DNA from: Pontiellaceae bacterium B1224 | GTDB lineage: Bacteria; Verrucomicrobiota; Kiritimatiellia; Kiritimatiellales; Pontiellaceae | DNA: 64,000 nucleotides | Assembly: GCA_029432815.1 (NCBI GenBank) | Contig: JAROBA010000024.1 | Coordinates: forward strand, 1-64,000 | Reading direction: 5' to 3' | In this document: positions 1-8,649 of the stretch, piece after piece | How positions within the stretch are numbered: the first letter of the stretch is position 1 | Layout of the letters: each line of letters begins with the position of its first letter | Notes under the pieces: model-generated | What the model saw: only the letters and a program-made list of their open reading frames with translations | Databases searched by the model: none | Told to the model about the DNA's origin: nothing | Program-made: the position numbers and the translations under genes

Positions 1-155
1 ACGCCCATGCCACCACCACAAAACCGACCGTCTCTCCCAACCCAGCAGGAGCAACGCCGCTCCGAAAACCTTGTTTCGAATGGGTGATCAGGTAGAATCT
101 CGGTAGAAAAATCGCCGTCCGTATAATAACGATGTTGGGATGAGATAAATAACTT

Positions 156-458
156 ATGCGAAAGAAAGCTATAATTTTATTGGTTATGCTAGCAGTGCTT
201 ATTTTTGCAGGAGTGTTGCTGAGTCTTGTTCGAGCAAATCATAGAGAGATCCGAATATTAAGCGTCCATATTGGATCTAATCGTTTTGAAGTTGAGCATT
301 ATCTTGGGGAGGGGCGAGTGTGTCATTCTTATGGATCAAAAGAAGATTGGTGGGTATATGATGGCAATCCAAGCCTGTGGTTTGGGCGGTTCGAGGACAG
401 TATAGAAATCTGCTATTCAAATAATGTAGTTATTAAAACAGGTAGAATAGGCTTATAA
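156..458 (+). CDS. Small membrane-anchored protein, cassette-like
   Basis: Product of 100 residues with one N-terminal membrane segment (about residues 4-25, rich in I/L/V/A after MRKK) and a soluble tail. The tail, with HIGSNRFEVEHYLGEG and a WWVYDG stretch, loosely recalls the SmpA/BamE-type fold in which a G-x-x-x-x-E-V turn precedes a small beta sheet; this is only a resemblance. The gene is AT-rich compared with the genes after 2234. It is the first of four unrelated plus-strand genes separated by spacers of about 90 bases that contain nested inverted repeats, which suggests gene-cassette origin. No function can be assigned. Confidence 0.6.
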   Translation: MRKKAIILLVMLAVLIFAGVLLSLVRANHREIRILSVHIGSNRFEVEHYLGEGRVCHSYGSKEDWWVYDGNPSLWFGRFEDSIEICYSNNVVIKTGRIGL

Positions 459-470
459 AAAATCCCAACC

Positions 471-541
471 AACATGGCGCCTGCTTGGGCAACGCCGGTT
501 GATTCAGTCAAAGTTAATTTTCCAAGGGCTCATGTTTAACG
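471..541 (+). repeat. Nested inverted repeats in spacer, possible attC-like site
   Basis: AACATG (471-476) pairs with CATGTT (531-536), and inside it CTTGG (484-488) pairs with CCAAG (522-526). The two arms are separated by 7 bases on one side and 4 on the other. Two offset box pairs around a longer centre is the layout of an integron attC site, but the end boxes do not match the core consensus exactly. Confidence 0.35.
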
Positions 542-551
542 GCTCAGTATA

Positions 552-1019
552 ATGAACCTCTTATTTGAACGATCAAAACAAATGAAGTGGCAGACGGACA
601 TGCGTCACGTTTTTTCTGCGCTATCAGGCATTTGTATAGCGCATGATTGGCTAATATCAGATATCGATTGTAATTGGTTTCCTGATGACAGAATTTCAGA
701 AGGTGCAGGCGCGATATTGATTTCAGGTATTGAGCTGAATGAAATAATCAACACACATGAAATACAGTTTATTTGGGCCGTATTCAGCGCATTACCCAAG
801 GGAGTTAAACCAAACCTTTCAACTTTACCATATGCTGATGGAAACCCCTTGTTTTGGGAGGGTTCTCCTCACCCTCAACTTCCTGAGGCTGAATTTGAGA
901 TTGTTTGTTGGGATAGCACTTCAACGCTATTGATTGGTGTGTCTGATGAGCTGGCGACACAATTTAGAGAAGAGTTTACTGATACTGTATGTCTCGATGA
1001 TGAAAACAAGAAAAGATAG
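552..1019 (+). CDS. Hypothetical protein, cassette-like
   Basis: Soluble acidic protein of up to 155 residues. A second in-frame ATG at 582 would give 145 residues beginning MKWQTDMRHVF, and neither start has a clear ribosome site. The sequence has no motif that I recognise; it contains a predicted mixed alpha/beta pattern and ends in the polar tail DDENKKR. Its neighbours are functionally unrelated small genes on the same strand, and both flanking spacers are structured. I treat it as a protein-coding gene because the frame is long, free of rare features and consistent with the local array, but no role is proposed. Confidence 0.55.
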   Translation: MNLLFERSKQMKWQTDMRHVFSALSGICIAHDWLISDIDCNWFPDDRISEGAGAILISGIELNEIINTHEIQFIWAVFSALPKGVKPNLSTLPYADGNPLFWEGSPHPQLPEAEFEIVCWDSTSTLLIGVSDELATQFREEFTDTVCLDDENKKR

Positions 1020-1115
1020 CCAGTCAGTAGATGGAGCTTACGTGTATAGCGCCTGTTGATTAGGTTAATGTATAATTCAGGAGGTTCACTTTTAACGTGT
1101 GCAGCTAGAAAAATC

Positions 1116-1463
1116 ATGAAAAACATATTGTTCATTTGCAGCCAAAACAAATTGCGAAGTCCGACTGCGGAGCAATTGTATTCAGATACTCCCGGACTCG
1201 AAGTCTCGTCAGCAGGATTGAATAACGATGCCGAGGTTGCGGTCACACCGGAATTGTTAGAATGGTCCGAACGAATTTTTGTGATGGAGAGAAATCACAG
1301 AAGCAGACTAACCAAAAAGTTCAAATCGCATTTGCAGGGAAAAAGAATTACCGTTCTGGATATTCCAGATGACTATGATTTTATGGATGAGGTTTTGCTG
1401 ATGATTTTAGAACAAAAACTAACTCCAATGATTGGAAGACCAAATACAGAAACACAGAGTTAG
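1116..1463 (+). CDS. Low-molecular-weight tyrosine-phosphatase-like protein
   Basis: Short (115 residues) member of the low-molecular-weight phosphotyrosine phosphatase-like group. The phosphate-binding loop C-x5-R-S is visible near the N-terminus as CSQNKLRSPTAEQ (cysteine about residue 8, arginine about residue 14), and a late acidic segment DIPDDYDFM is where the family's general acid lies. The start at 1116 (MKNILFICSQ) is chosen over the upstream 1056 because the fold begins right there; the upstream bases fit a spacer. Short versions like this are common on mobile cassettes (established impression of the family), and here it lies between two other cassette-like genes. Substrate unknown. 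Confidence 0.75.
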   Translation: MKNILFICSQNKLRSPTAEQLYSDTPGLEVSSAGLNNDAEVAVTPELLEWSERIFVMERNHRSRLTKKFKSHLQGKRITVLDIPDDYDFMDEVLLMILEQKLTPMIGRPNTETQS

Positions 1464-1498
1464 TTTGTTGAGGATCACGTTAATTATCGGACCAAGTC

Positions 1499-1544
1499 AA
1501 AGGAGCTTCCTGGCTTCGGCCGTTGCTCTTTTCAAACGTTAGCC
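1499..1544 (+). repeat. Imperfect inverted repeat with attC-like right end
   Basis: AAAGGAGC (1499-1506) pairs imperfectly with GCTCTTTT (1525-1532), followed by AACGTTAGCC (1535-1544). The right end resembles the G/TTRRRY recombination core at one mismatch. The spacer shares a GAGCAACGGCC-type string (reverse strand near 1518-1528) with GAGCAACGCC at 50-59 and GGGCAACGCC at 487-496, which suggests the spacers are related. Confidence 0.35.
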
Positions 1545-1554
1545 TGAATAAAAA

Positions 1555-2031
1555 ATGAATATTCTTAATCTAAAAGATGAACCACAACACCTGCCAATAT
1601 TAGCGTCATGGCACCATGCGGAATGGTTACACCTCAATCCAGAGGGTTCCCTTGAAGATCGAATAGAAAAAATGGGATTATACCTTTCAGATGATCCAAT
1701 TCCTTCGACCTTTATCTATGTTGATCAAAACCGTCTAATTGGTTCCGCTGCGGTCATCGAACATGATATGGACACCCATAAAGAATTATCTCCGTGGTTA
1801 GCCAGTGTCTATGTACATCCGGAGTGTAGAAACCGGGGAATCGGGTCGAAACTGGTTCGTCACGTGATGCAATACATTCACCAGATTGGATTTTCCGAAC
1901 TCTATTTATTTACCGAGGATCAAGTCAGCTTTTATTCCAGCCTGGGTTGGGTTTCTGTATCAGAAGAAACATATAGAAAGGCTGATGTAACAGTAATGAA
2001 AACAACCATAAGAGCCACAAATCCACACTAA
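1555..2031 (+). CDS. GNAT-family N-acetyltransferase
   Basis: Protein of 158 residues with the GNAT acetyl-CoA fold. Motif A is seen as VYVHPECRNRGIGSKLVRHV (about residues 87-106), with the R-x-x-G-I/G pyrophosphate loop, followed by a motif-B-like LYLFTEDQVSFYSSLGWV, the usual F-Y-x-x-x-G-W signature. It should transfer an acetyl group from acetyl-CoA to an amine; the acceptor cannot be told. The gene follows a spacer whose right end is AACGTTAGCC (1535-1544), similar to the right end of integron attC sites. Such acetyltransferases are frequent cassette cargo. Confidence 0.85.
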   Translation: MNILNLKDEPQHLPILASWHHAEWLHLNPEGSLEDRIEKMGLYLSDDPIPSTFIYVDQNRLIGSAAVIEHDMDTHKELSPWLASVYVHPECRNRGIGSKLVRHVMQYIHQIGFSELYLFTEDQVSFYSSLGWVSVSEETYRKADVTVMKTTIRATNPH

Positions 2032-2044
2032 GAAACATAGGGGT

Positions 2045-2059
2045 TTCCAACCATTGGAA
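2045..2059. repeat. 15-bp palindrome TTCCAANNNTTGGAA (copy 1)
   Basis: Perfect copy with centre CCA, in the intergenic stretch after the GNAT gene. See the finding on this family. Confidence 0.9.
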
Positions 2060-2203
2060 GTAGCCCAAGCAATTCATGGGCGGTGATGCCCATTCCACCA
2101 CTACTCGACGGGATGTATTAACCACAAATGAGCACAAGAGAGCGGCGCGTTATACGGACATCTTATGACGGTCGACTAATTACACAACTTCAGATCACGA
2201 CTT

Positions 2204-2218
2204 TTCCAATGATTGGAA
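2204..2218. repeat. 15-bp palindrome TTCCAANNNTTGGAA (copy 2)
   Basis: Perfect copy with centre TGA, 15 bases beyond the stop codon of the GH16 gene, 159 bases from copy 1. Confidence 0.9.
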
Positions 2219-2233
2219 CAGGCAATACATGTT

Positions 2234-3076
2234 TTAGAAACCGGTGTCAGCAGGGTTCTGCTGAAACACGCGCACATAGTCGATCTCGAACTTGGTGGGA
2301 AATTCTGTTTTAGATGGATCTCCCCCGTTATCGCCGCCAATCGCCAGATTGATCAATAAATACTGCGGTTGTTGAAAGGGATTTGCGGGCCCTCGATCGG
2401 TTGGATTAATGGTTTTGGTCAGATCAATGGTATTGAGCAGCGCATCGTCCAGATAGAGCTTGATGGTCTGGTTGTCCCAGTCCATCCGCCAGATATGGAA
2501 ACGCTCGTCCCAGTTCGGGTCACCAAACGATTTAACGGCGGTCTTGGTGGTGTCCCACTTTGCTTTCCAACGTTTTTCAGTACCCCAGCACGCATTGGCA
2601 AGAACGTTGCCTCCATAACATTCCATCAGGTCGATTTCGCCATTGCTCGGCCATTCGCCGTCCACACCAAGGAACCAGAGTGCCGGCCAAAGCCCGGCTT
2701 CCGTTTTGATCCGCGCTTTAATCTCAAAGCGTCCATACTTCCACTGGTGTAGCTCTTTAGTGTTCAGACACGATGAAGTATATTCGATGAAGCGCCGGTT
2801 CTCTTGCCAGCTTCCGCTTTCATCGGAGTATTGCGGGTTTGGTTTACGTTCTTTGCGGCCTTCAATCACAAGAAAGCCGTTTGTGCAGAACGCATTCTGC
2901 GGTTGATACCATTGCAGCTCATGATTCCGAACGAAACCCTTCTCAAAGGTCCAGTTTTCCGGATTCGGTGCACCATCGATTTCAAACTCGTCCGCCCAGA
3001 CCAATTGATACGCCTGAGTGGCCGCACAGAATAATGCGGAGGCTGTGAACGTTGCGAATACAGCTCGATATCTCAT
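2234..3076 (-). CDS. Secreted glycoside hydrolase family 16 (laminarinase/beta-glucanase type)
   Basis: Protein of 280 residues that begins with a signal peptide (about residues 1-22, ending ATQA-YQ) followed by a single GH16 jelly-roll domain. The catalytic signature E-x-D-x-x-E is present as GEIDLMECYG (about residue 145), where the first Glu is the nucleophile and the last the acid/base. Aromatic strands such as GLWPALWFLG and the C-terminal IDYVRVFQ are typical of laminarinase-like members. It should cleave beta-1,3 (or mixed) glucans outside the cell or in the periplasm. There is no carbohydrate-binding module. It lies downstream of metA on the same strand with a 31-base gap. Exact substrate is not determinable. 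Confidence 0.9.
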   Translation of the reverse strand: MRYRAVFATFTASALFCAATQAYQLVWADEFEIDGAPNPENWTFEKGFVRNHELQWYQPQNAFCTNGFLVIEGRKERKPNPQYSDESGSWQENRRFIEYTSSCLNTKELHQWKYGRFEIKARIKTEAGLWPALWFLGVDGEWPSNGEIDLMECYGGNVLANACWGTEKRWKAKWDTTKTAVKSFGDPNWDERFHIWRMDWDNQTIKLYLDDALLNTIDLTKTINPTDRGPANPFQQPQYLLINLAIGGDNGGDPSKTEFPTKFEIDYVRVFQQNPADTGF

Positions 3077-3107
3077 ATCATTTCTTTATTTCGATAGAAC
3101 GACAAGA

Positions 3108-4025
3108 TCAGTCGATGTCTTCCAGATTGAACGGAGTCATCTGGTACACATAGTAATTCAACCAGTTGGCAAACAGCAGGTGCGCATGCGACCGCCAGCT
3201 GACCTTTGGCATTTTTGAGGGATCATCGCCGGGGAAATAATTGCGGGGAATATCGGGATTCATTCCCTTGGCCAGATCCCGCTCGTACTCGTCTTTCAGG
3301 GTCAGCGGATCGTATTCGGAATGGCCGGTCACGAAAATCTGTCTTCCCTGCCGCGCCAGCACAATATAAACCCCGGCCTCCTCCGACTCGGAGATCATCG
3401 TGAGGTCCGACACCTGCTCGATATCTTCGCAACGGACTTCCGTATGCCGAGAATGCGGGGCGAGAAACCGTTCGTCAAATCCCCGGATAATCGGTTCGGT
3501 TGTGGTACGGCAGGTATGTTCAAACACTCCGGAAATCTTACTGTCCACTCCGTACTTTGGAATTCCGTAGTGATGATACAGCCCTGCCTGTGCTCCCCAG
3601 CAGATATGCAGGGTTGAGGTTACATGATGATCGGTCCAGTCGAGGATTTCTCGAATTTCGTCCCAATACTGAACGTCCTCGAATTCCATTGTTTCAACCG
3701 GCGCGCCGGTGATGATCATCCCGTCGTATTTCTTCGCTTTGATATCATCGAACGTGTTGTAAAAAGTCGATAGATGTTCGTGGGCCGTATTCTTCGACTC
3801 ATAGGTTGCGGTGTGGATGAGGTCGACTTCAATCTGAAGGGCAGAGTTGGAGAGCAGCCGCAACAGATGCACTTCTGTGGTTTTTTTGATGGGCATGAGA
3901 TTGAGGATCACAATCTTCAGCGGCCGGATATCCTGAGTGACCGCGCGGGACTCGGTCATCACGAAAATATTTTCCTGATTCAAAACATCCACAGCGGGAA
4001 GTCCATCCTGAATTTTTATGGGCAT
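3108..4025 (-). CDS. metA: Homoserine O-acyltransferase (MetA type, probably acetyl-CoA specific)
   Basis: Protein of 305 residues, the normal MetA length, activating homoserine for methionine synthesis. The glutamine-amidotransferase-like core is visible: catalytic Cys in [15 protein letters not shown] (about residue 142), and His/Glu of the triad in TGHSEYD (about residues 235-237). In the family, the residue after GAP-L/V decides acyl-CoA use: Gly gives succinyl, Glu gives acetyl. Here the string is [11 protein letters not shown], with Glu, so acetylation is expected (family knowledge plus inference). The start has an AAGGA ribosome site. I saw no convincing SAM riboswitch in the 117 bases upstream. 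Confidence 0.93.
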   Translation of the reverse strand: MPIKIQDGLPAVDVLNQENIFVMTESRAVTQDIRPLKIVILNLMPIKKTTEVHLLRLLSNSALQIEVDLIHTATYESKNTAHEHLSTFYNTFDDIKAKKYDGMIITGAPVETMEFEDVQYWDEIREILDWTDHHVTSTLHICWGAQAGLYHHYGIPKYGVDSKISGVFEHTCRTTTEPIIRGFDERFLAPHSRHTEVRCEDIEQVSDLTMISESEEAGVYIVLARQGRQIFVTGHSEYDPLTLKDEYERDLAKGMNPDIPRNYFPGDDPSKMPKVSWRSHAHLLFANWLNYYVYQMTPFNLEDID

Positions 4026-4142
4026 GTGTATTCCTTTCTTGCGGCGACCATCACTTGATCCTCAATTCAGCCGTTGTTGTTCGCACCTTTCGGCCACCCT
4101 TTTAAACGGTTAAAAAATCAAGGTTTGTGGATGAAGTATGTA

Positions 4143-5102
4143 TTAATTTTCAAACTCTGGAAACTTGGAATAATCCCGCCCCCAATTTTTCTGTTTCGTG
4201 GTGGTTTGGATTCGAGAGTCGCCGCGATAGATCAGGGAACCGTTAAAGGGGTCAACCTGGATGGAGTAATCCGGAGATTGATAATCAATGCCCCAGTTGC
4301 CGAGGCGCCCCCAAATATTTCTACCCCCCAGATAGCCTGGATAGAATCCATAGCTGATAGTATTCTGCCCCTGAGTACCTACATAAAGAAAGCGGGTGTT
4401 ATACATGGGGTGGGATGGAGGAATTCTCTGAACCTGGCGAGGGACCCGATCCGTTGGATTCCACGGGCCAAAGGGACTGGTTGCTGCATACCAGACGCCC
4501 CGGTCGGCACAAAAATAGATATTGGCCTCTTTGAGTACCTGAAATGCGGAGTTTTCTGCAAACTCAAGGTTGGTTCCCTGAATTGGAATAAAGTTTGGAA
4601 CATCACCGAGATAGCTGACTGTAAGCGAGGAGTCATCCCGGCTGACCGATGTTGTTTTAGGCGCATCTTTATGCTGTTCGTTAGATTCCGCCGATGATCC
4701 CGCCAGTTTCAACATGATATCCAATGCCTCCGGGGCAATGTCCTGATTCCAGGTCGCCGCTTCTTTATTCAATTGTGCCAGCAGTTCCTGCTTCCGGTCA
4801 GCCGGAAGATCCGGCATCTCGATATTCTGGAAATGAAAGTTATTCAACGCCAGCGTTGATTCATTGCTGGTGATATTGGAAAGCATGAAGGCCACTCCAT
4901 GAACCGTGGTGGTCTGAGTGGCATAATGTACCGATATCGCCGAACGTGAAAAAAGTATCTGATCCGAGATTCGGTTGGGTTGCGGCGGAAAAACAGTTGC
5001 CGTATTAGTGGCCCATATGATTTCTGCCGGCCACGAAACCGTTGCATAGCTGACCGCACATGTTGCTGCAAATAAAACCAATGCTGCATATTTCTTATTC
5101 AT
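4143..5102 (-). CDS. Secreted protein of unknown function
   Basis: Protein of 319 residues with a clear signal peptide (MNKKYAALVLFAATCAVSYA) and a good AGGAGC ribosome site. The middle region, around IQGTNLEFAENSAFQV followed by YFCADRGVWYAATSPFGPWNP and then RIPPSHP, resembles a repeat seen in secreted proteins sometimes labelled carbohydrate-binding family V/XII, in which a 'GTxLxYaxN' strand precedes 'yYvlxxGxWFxaxxxxGPW'. This resemblance is from memory and does not give a function. The C-terminus is rich in Gly/Tyr/Asn. It is transcribed in the same direction as metA, 117 bases upstream of it. Confidence 0.6.
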   Translation of the reverse strand: MNKKYAALVLFAATCAVSYATVSWPAEIIWATNTATVFPPQPNRISDQILFSRSAISVHYATQTTTVHGVAFMLSNITSNESTLALNNFHFQNIEMPDLPADRKQELLAQLNKEAATWNQDIAPEALDIMLKLAGSSAESNEQHKDAPKTTSVSRDDSSLTVSYLGDVPNFIPIQGTNLEFAENSAFQVLKEANIYFCADRGVWYAATSPFGPWNPTDRVPRQVQRIPPSHPMYNTRFLYVGTQGQNTISYGFYPGYLGGRNIWGRLGNWGIDYQSPDYSIQVDPFNGSLIYRGDSRIQTTTKQKNWGRDYSKFPEFEN

Positions 5103-5196
5103 TAATGCTCCTTAGCAATCTGAAGCATTTAAACAATCTCAGATTTAATTCCGAGAACAATCAGCTCGCTGTTTTCACCCCGAGAGGCTCGAATGA

Positions 5197-6204
5197 TTAC
5201 ACCATTGCCGGCAAAGACCAATGATCGATCTGCCATTCTCCGAGCTTGGGATGGACGAGGGTCAATGAGCCCGCGACACTGGATTTGATCGCCCATGGCG
5301 CAGCCTCCGCTTCATCGGATCCGGTCCAGCCGAGCGACAGGCAGCCTTGCTCCTGCCGGATGGGTTTCGAGAGAAAGAAATCCAGATTCCGTGTGCAGAG
5401 ACGGCGGACCAGCCCGTAATCGAGGTCGCAACAGTTTTCTGCCACGGTCATGCCGAAAACGTTGAGGCAGTTGAAGCGGTATGAGATGGATCGGCCAAAT
5501 GCCGGATGTTCCCCGCTGGCCGCGAAGAAGTGCTGATAGTCGACTGCGAACGACCGTGCCCACTTGCGCCAGCGTTTTGCACGTTCCGGATTCCCCTCGC
5601 CGTGGAAGCGCGCCCACATCAATCCATAAAAATGAAAGGCGTACGCGTTGTAGTGATCGTACGCCTGATTGATTCCGTCCTCGAACCAGCCGCCGCCGCG
5701 ATACATCAGCTCAAGCCGGGAGAGAAACTCATCCACGATCGGTCGGTCGGTGGGGCGTCCGTAGCCATGCTGCATGAGGAATTCCAGAATGTGGACCCCC
5801 ATGAAATAGTGGTTATTGTTGACGATGCCGTTGCCACGCGCCGTGCTGAGCCAGCGGGCGACTAGATCCTTCTGATCCTGAGAGAGCGGGTTCCACAACT
5901 GATCGGGAGCAATTTGAAGCGCGATTGTGAGCAGACCGATCTCAACGTGGTGCTGATGGTAGTTTGCGTCGGGTCCCCAATACTGGTCACTTTCGGGGTC
6001 CGCGCCTATCACCAGTCCCGCCCGAAACCAGGCGGCAATTTTCTCGCAAAACGCGCTATCCTCGGGATTCGGCACAGTCTGCAACCAATGGGCCGCGAGC
6101 AGAAGCGGACGGGCAAAGGATTCCAGCCGGTCGGCCTGATAGTCGTGATCGCTCGCGGGGCCTTTAATGTCGAGCTGCATCAGCTCAGCAAGCGGTTCAA
6201 GCAA
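5197..6204 (-). CDS. DUF2264 family protein with a disrupted start
   Basis: Protein of about 335 residues, rich in Trp, His and aromatic residues and in predicted helices, matching the DUF2264 family of (alpha/alpha)-barrel-like proteins often found in polysaccharide-use loci; the family has no settled activity. Typical elements are NNHYFMGVHILEFL, RGGGWFEDGINQAYDHYNAYAFH and a C-terminal APWAIKS. The open frame has only a TTG start at 6204 and no ribosome site. In frame upstream lie an ATG at 6249, four codons and a TAA stop (6232-6234), then codons for IHWQNAARELLEPL, which look like genuine DUF2264 N-terminus. This suggests a nonsense mutation at codon 6, so the gene may be a recent pseudogene or use a weak internal start. 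Confidence 0.65.
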   Translation of the reverse strand: MLEPLAELMQLDIKGPASDHDYQADRLESFARPLLLAAHWLQTVPNPEDSAFCEKIAAWFRAGLVIGADPESDQYWGPDANYHQHHVEIGLLTIALQIAPDQLWNPLSQDQKDLVARWLSTARGNGIVNNNHYFMGVHILEFLMQHGYGRPTDRPIVDEFLSRLELMYRGGGWFEDGINQAYDHYNAYAFHFYGLMWARFHGEGNPERAKRWRKWARSFAVDYQHFFAASGEHPAFGRSISYRFNCLNVFGMTVAENCCDLDYGLVRRLCTRNLDFFLSKPIRQEQGCLSLGWTGSDEAEAAPWAIKSSVAGSLTLVHPKLGEWQIDHWSLPAMV

Positions 6205-6337
6205 CTCACGGGCGGCATTCTGCCAATGGATTTAGGATTCGGGTATCATGATTACCGTATGGGTGAAAATTTACTGTTTAGACGATCAGGACACTCTCCC
6301 TACTTAATCTTGCTGACCTTTCTTAGGTACTGTGAAC

Positions 6338-8431
6338 CTACGGAGCCCGAACCGGTCCGATCAGGGGGGTTTTCACCGGTTTGGCCACTCCGAAAAAGAC
6401 CACCATGGTATGGGCCGGAAACTGGGTGGACTGCGCTTCGGGCGGCACCTCGCTGAATCCCGCTTTCGTATCGTGGAACCCGTTGCCAACCCAGACGTTG
6501 CCGGCGGGATCGAGAGCGATGGGCGCAATGACCTGAAGTCCGCCAATGTAGCCCTCGGGCGGCGTAATCGGGTCACCGGTTTTCAAGCCCGGAGGACAGG
6601 TCTCGGGTCGCACCCCGCAGAGCTGAGTCACGGAGCTGCTGGTAGAACTCGCAACCCAGACGTTGTCATTCCCGTCAATGGCGATCCCCCACGGACCGGT
6701 GATGGCGCCGCCCGCATTAAAGGGGCCGTGCACCGTGCCATCGGGCGTAATCATCGAGACATCACCGCCGGGATATTCGTTGATGATACCCCAGAGGTTG
6801 GCCCACATGTTCGCCGCCCGCTCGTCGGCCGTCATCGAACCTTTCATGGCTTCGACCTTCCCTTGGAGCTTCTGTTTGATCAGAGCCAGCTTTTCCTTGG
6901 TGTCCGGATGCCCGACGAGGTTGCCGACCCAGGCATTACCCTGGCTGTCGATTGCGATGGCGTGCGGGCTGAAACCGACCTTGAACTCTTCGGCCTTGCC
7001 GGGGTCGCCGGCGGGAAAGCGAGTCACCGTGTCGGAGCCGCTGTTACTGATCCAGATCCGGTCCTGTTGGTCGATGGCAATACCAAACGGGCCCTTCACC
7101 TGGAGCGTTCCATCGACCGGTTTGCCGTCCACTGTTCGGCCGAGAATGCGGCCCTTCGACACGTCGCCTCCCGGTATGTGAACGATCTGATTGTTTTCAT
7201 TGTCGACGGTCCAGACATCACCGTTCGGCGCAACGAGGATGCCCTGCATCTGCCCTAGTTTCCCATCGAAGTTATAGCCGCCTTCAGGAGAGAGCGGTTT
7301 GCCGGTCTTACGGTCCAATACGGAAATCGTGCGGCCGATCAGGTTGGAGAGCCAGACTTTATCATCCTTTGAAAAGGCGATGCCCCAACCGGGACTGTCG
7401 AGCCCGCCGCCACTGAATCCGGTAATCATCGGCGACAGCGGCTGCCCGTTCGGTGCAATTTTCCCGACACCGCCGCCGAACTGCCGATACATTGTGGTTT
7501 GCGAACCCGTCAGCCAGTTGTTGTTGGACCAGAAATTGCCCTCGACGTCGATGGCTGCCCCGCCCACGCCATAGAAACCGCCGCCGGAACGGACCACCGA
7601 AAGGGTCCACGAACTGGGCGCATAGAAGAGGTAAGGAATGAACGCCACGTCGCGGTAGCGCTTTCCAGCCGGCACGGGATAGAACTCGTCCAGCAGCCCG
7701 AAAATCTTCTTCGCATTGTGAGCAGGAAAACGCGCGATATTGTGCACGGCGCTGAGCGTGTCGGTGGGCGCGCTTCCGCCCGGCGGTGTGGTGGCCTCGA
7801 AAAATTTGCCGCAGGCCTCCGGTTTTCCCGTAATACAGGCTGTAAGCAGGGTTCCAAGCGTATTGAATTTGGCCAACGTCGTTGTCCGCGGCCCGTTCAA
7901 TGCATCCACAATCACCGAGCCCAGTCTGCCCGTTTCGAGATCCACCAGATTCGGTACATTGCCGGCAGCGATCCGCAAGCCGGTTGCGTTACCGCGCAGT
8001 GCGCCGTTGTCCAGAAACTGCGCCGCGGTGAATGCAGCGGCTACGGTCGTGAGCTCATTGACAGTCGCCCGCTCCGGGAGCTCGACTCCCAGCGTTGCCA
8101 TCAGCGTGATCGCAGGATTCGGCTCCGTTCCAATTCCGGCCTTCGCCAAACCACCTTTAGAAATGAGGTAATGCACTCCCCCGCCGGAACTATCGGTGTC
8201 GACCGAGAATTCGAAATGCCCATCGTCGCTCGTCTGCGTTTCGGCGAGTTTTCGGGGCGCATCGGAAGTCGTCACCCACAGGCTGACTGCCGCGCTGGAG
8301 ATGGATTCGCCTCCGCCAACGACCTTTCCTTCAATGCGATCAGCGGCAAAGGCCGATACCGACATGAGGGCGATCGAAAGAATGAGAGCTGCACATTTCG
8401 CTGCAGGATAAGTCAGATAGTTCATACGCAT
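6338..8431 (-). CDS. Secreted NHL/Vgb-like beta-propeller protein
   Basis: Protein of 697 residues with a signal peptide ending SVSAFA-AD (about residue 29). An Ig-like/carboxypeptidase-regulatory-type domain follows (about residues 32-110, start RIEGKVVGGGESISSAAVSL). The C-terminal 400 residues carry repeated beta-propeller blades of the form G-P-x-G-I-A-I-D-x-x-D-x-I-W-x-S-N, for example GPFGIAIDQQDRIWISN and GPWGIAIDGNDNVWVAS, typical of NHL, SMP-30 and virginiamycin B lyase-like propellers. No catalytic residues are assigned; a scaffold or lyase-like role are both possible. The start has an AGGAG site 8 bases upstream. Only 88 bases separate it from the broken start of the DUF2264 gene. 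Confidence 0.75.
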   Translation of the reverse strand: MRMNYLTYPAAKCAALILSIALMSVSAFAADRIEGKVVGGGESISSAAVSLWVTTSDAPRKLAETQTSDDGHFEFSVDTDSSGGGVHYLISKGGLAKAGIGTEPNPAITLMATLGVELPERATVNELTTVAAAFTAAQFLDNGALRGNATGLRIAAGNVPNLVDLETGRLGSVIVDALNGPRTTTLAKFNTLGTLLTACITGKPEACGKFFEATTPPGGSAPTDTLSAVHNIARFPAHNAKKIFGLLDEFYPVPAGKRYRDVAFIPYLFYAPSSWTLSVVRSGGGFYGVGGAAIDVEGNFWSNNNWLTGSQTTMYRQFGGGVGKIAPNGQPLSPMITGFSGGGLDSPGWGIAFSKDDKVWLSNLIGRTISVLDRKTGKPLSPEGGYNFDGKLGQMQGILVAPNGDVWTVDNENNQIVHIPGGDVSKGRILGRTVDGKPVDGTLQVKGPFGIAIDQQDRIWISNSGSDTVTRFPAGDPGKAEEFKVGFSPHAIAIDSQGNAWVGNLVGHPDTKEKLALIKQKLQGKVEAMKGSMTADERAANMWANLWGIINEYPGGDVSMITPDGTVHGPFNAGGAITGPWGIAIDGNDNVWVASSTSSSVTQLCGVRPETCPPGLKTGDPITPPEGYIGGLQVIAPIALDPAGNVWVGNGFHDTKAGFSEVPPEAQSTQFPAHTMVVFFGVAKPVKTPLIGPVRAP

Positions 8432-8649
8432 TTGGATTCTCCTTTTTCAGAAACAAACTATTGAAAAACTACACTAAGTTTTATGGAACTTCGGATTTGG
8501 CCAGTAAAATTATTTTTCAGTGAAGGGGAACTTGCTTCATAAATGATCGGAAAAATATTTTCATAATGGAAAATATAATGGAAGCCGAATTTTTGTTAGG
8601 ATTATTTCTGAATAGATTATGCCGCAGACGAAATTACACCTCCCCCTTC

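Noticed and set aside
2128-2313. Small plus-strand open frame overlapping the end of the GH16 gene
   Set aside because: It overlaps a clear GH16 C-terminus and a palindrome copy, and has Arg/Thr-rich low-information translation.
4026-4142. SAM-responsive riboswitch upstream of metA
   Set aside because: The 117 bases lack the recognisable core of any SAM riboswitch class that I can check by eye; only a weak GGCCGAAAGG-like stem is seen.
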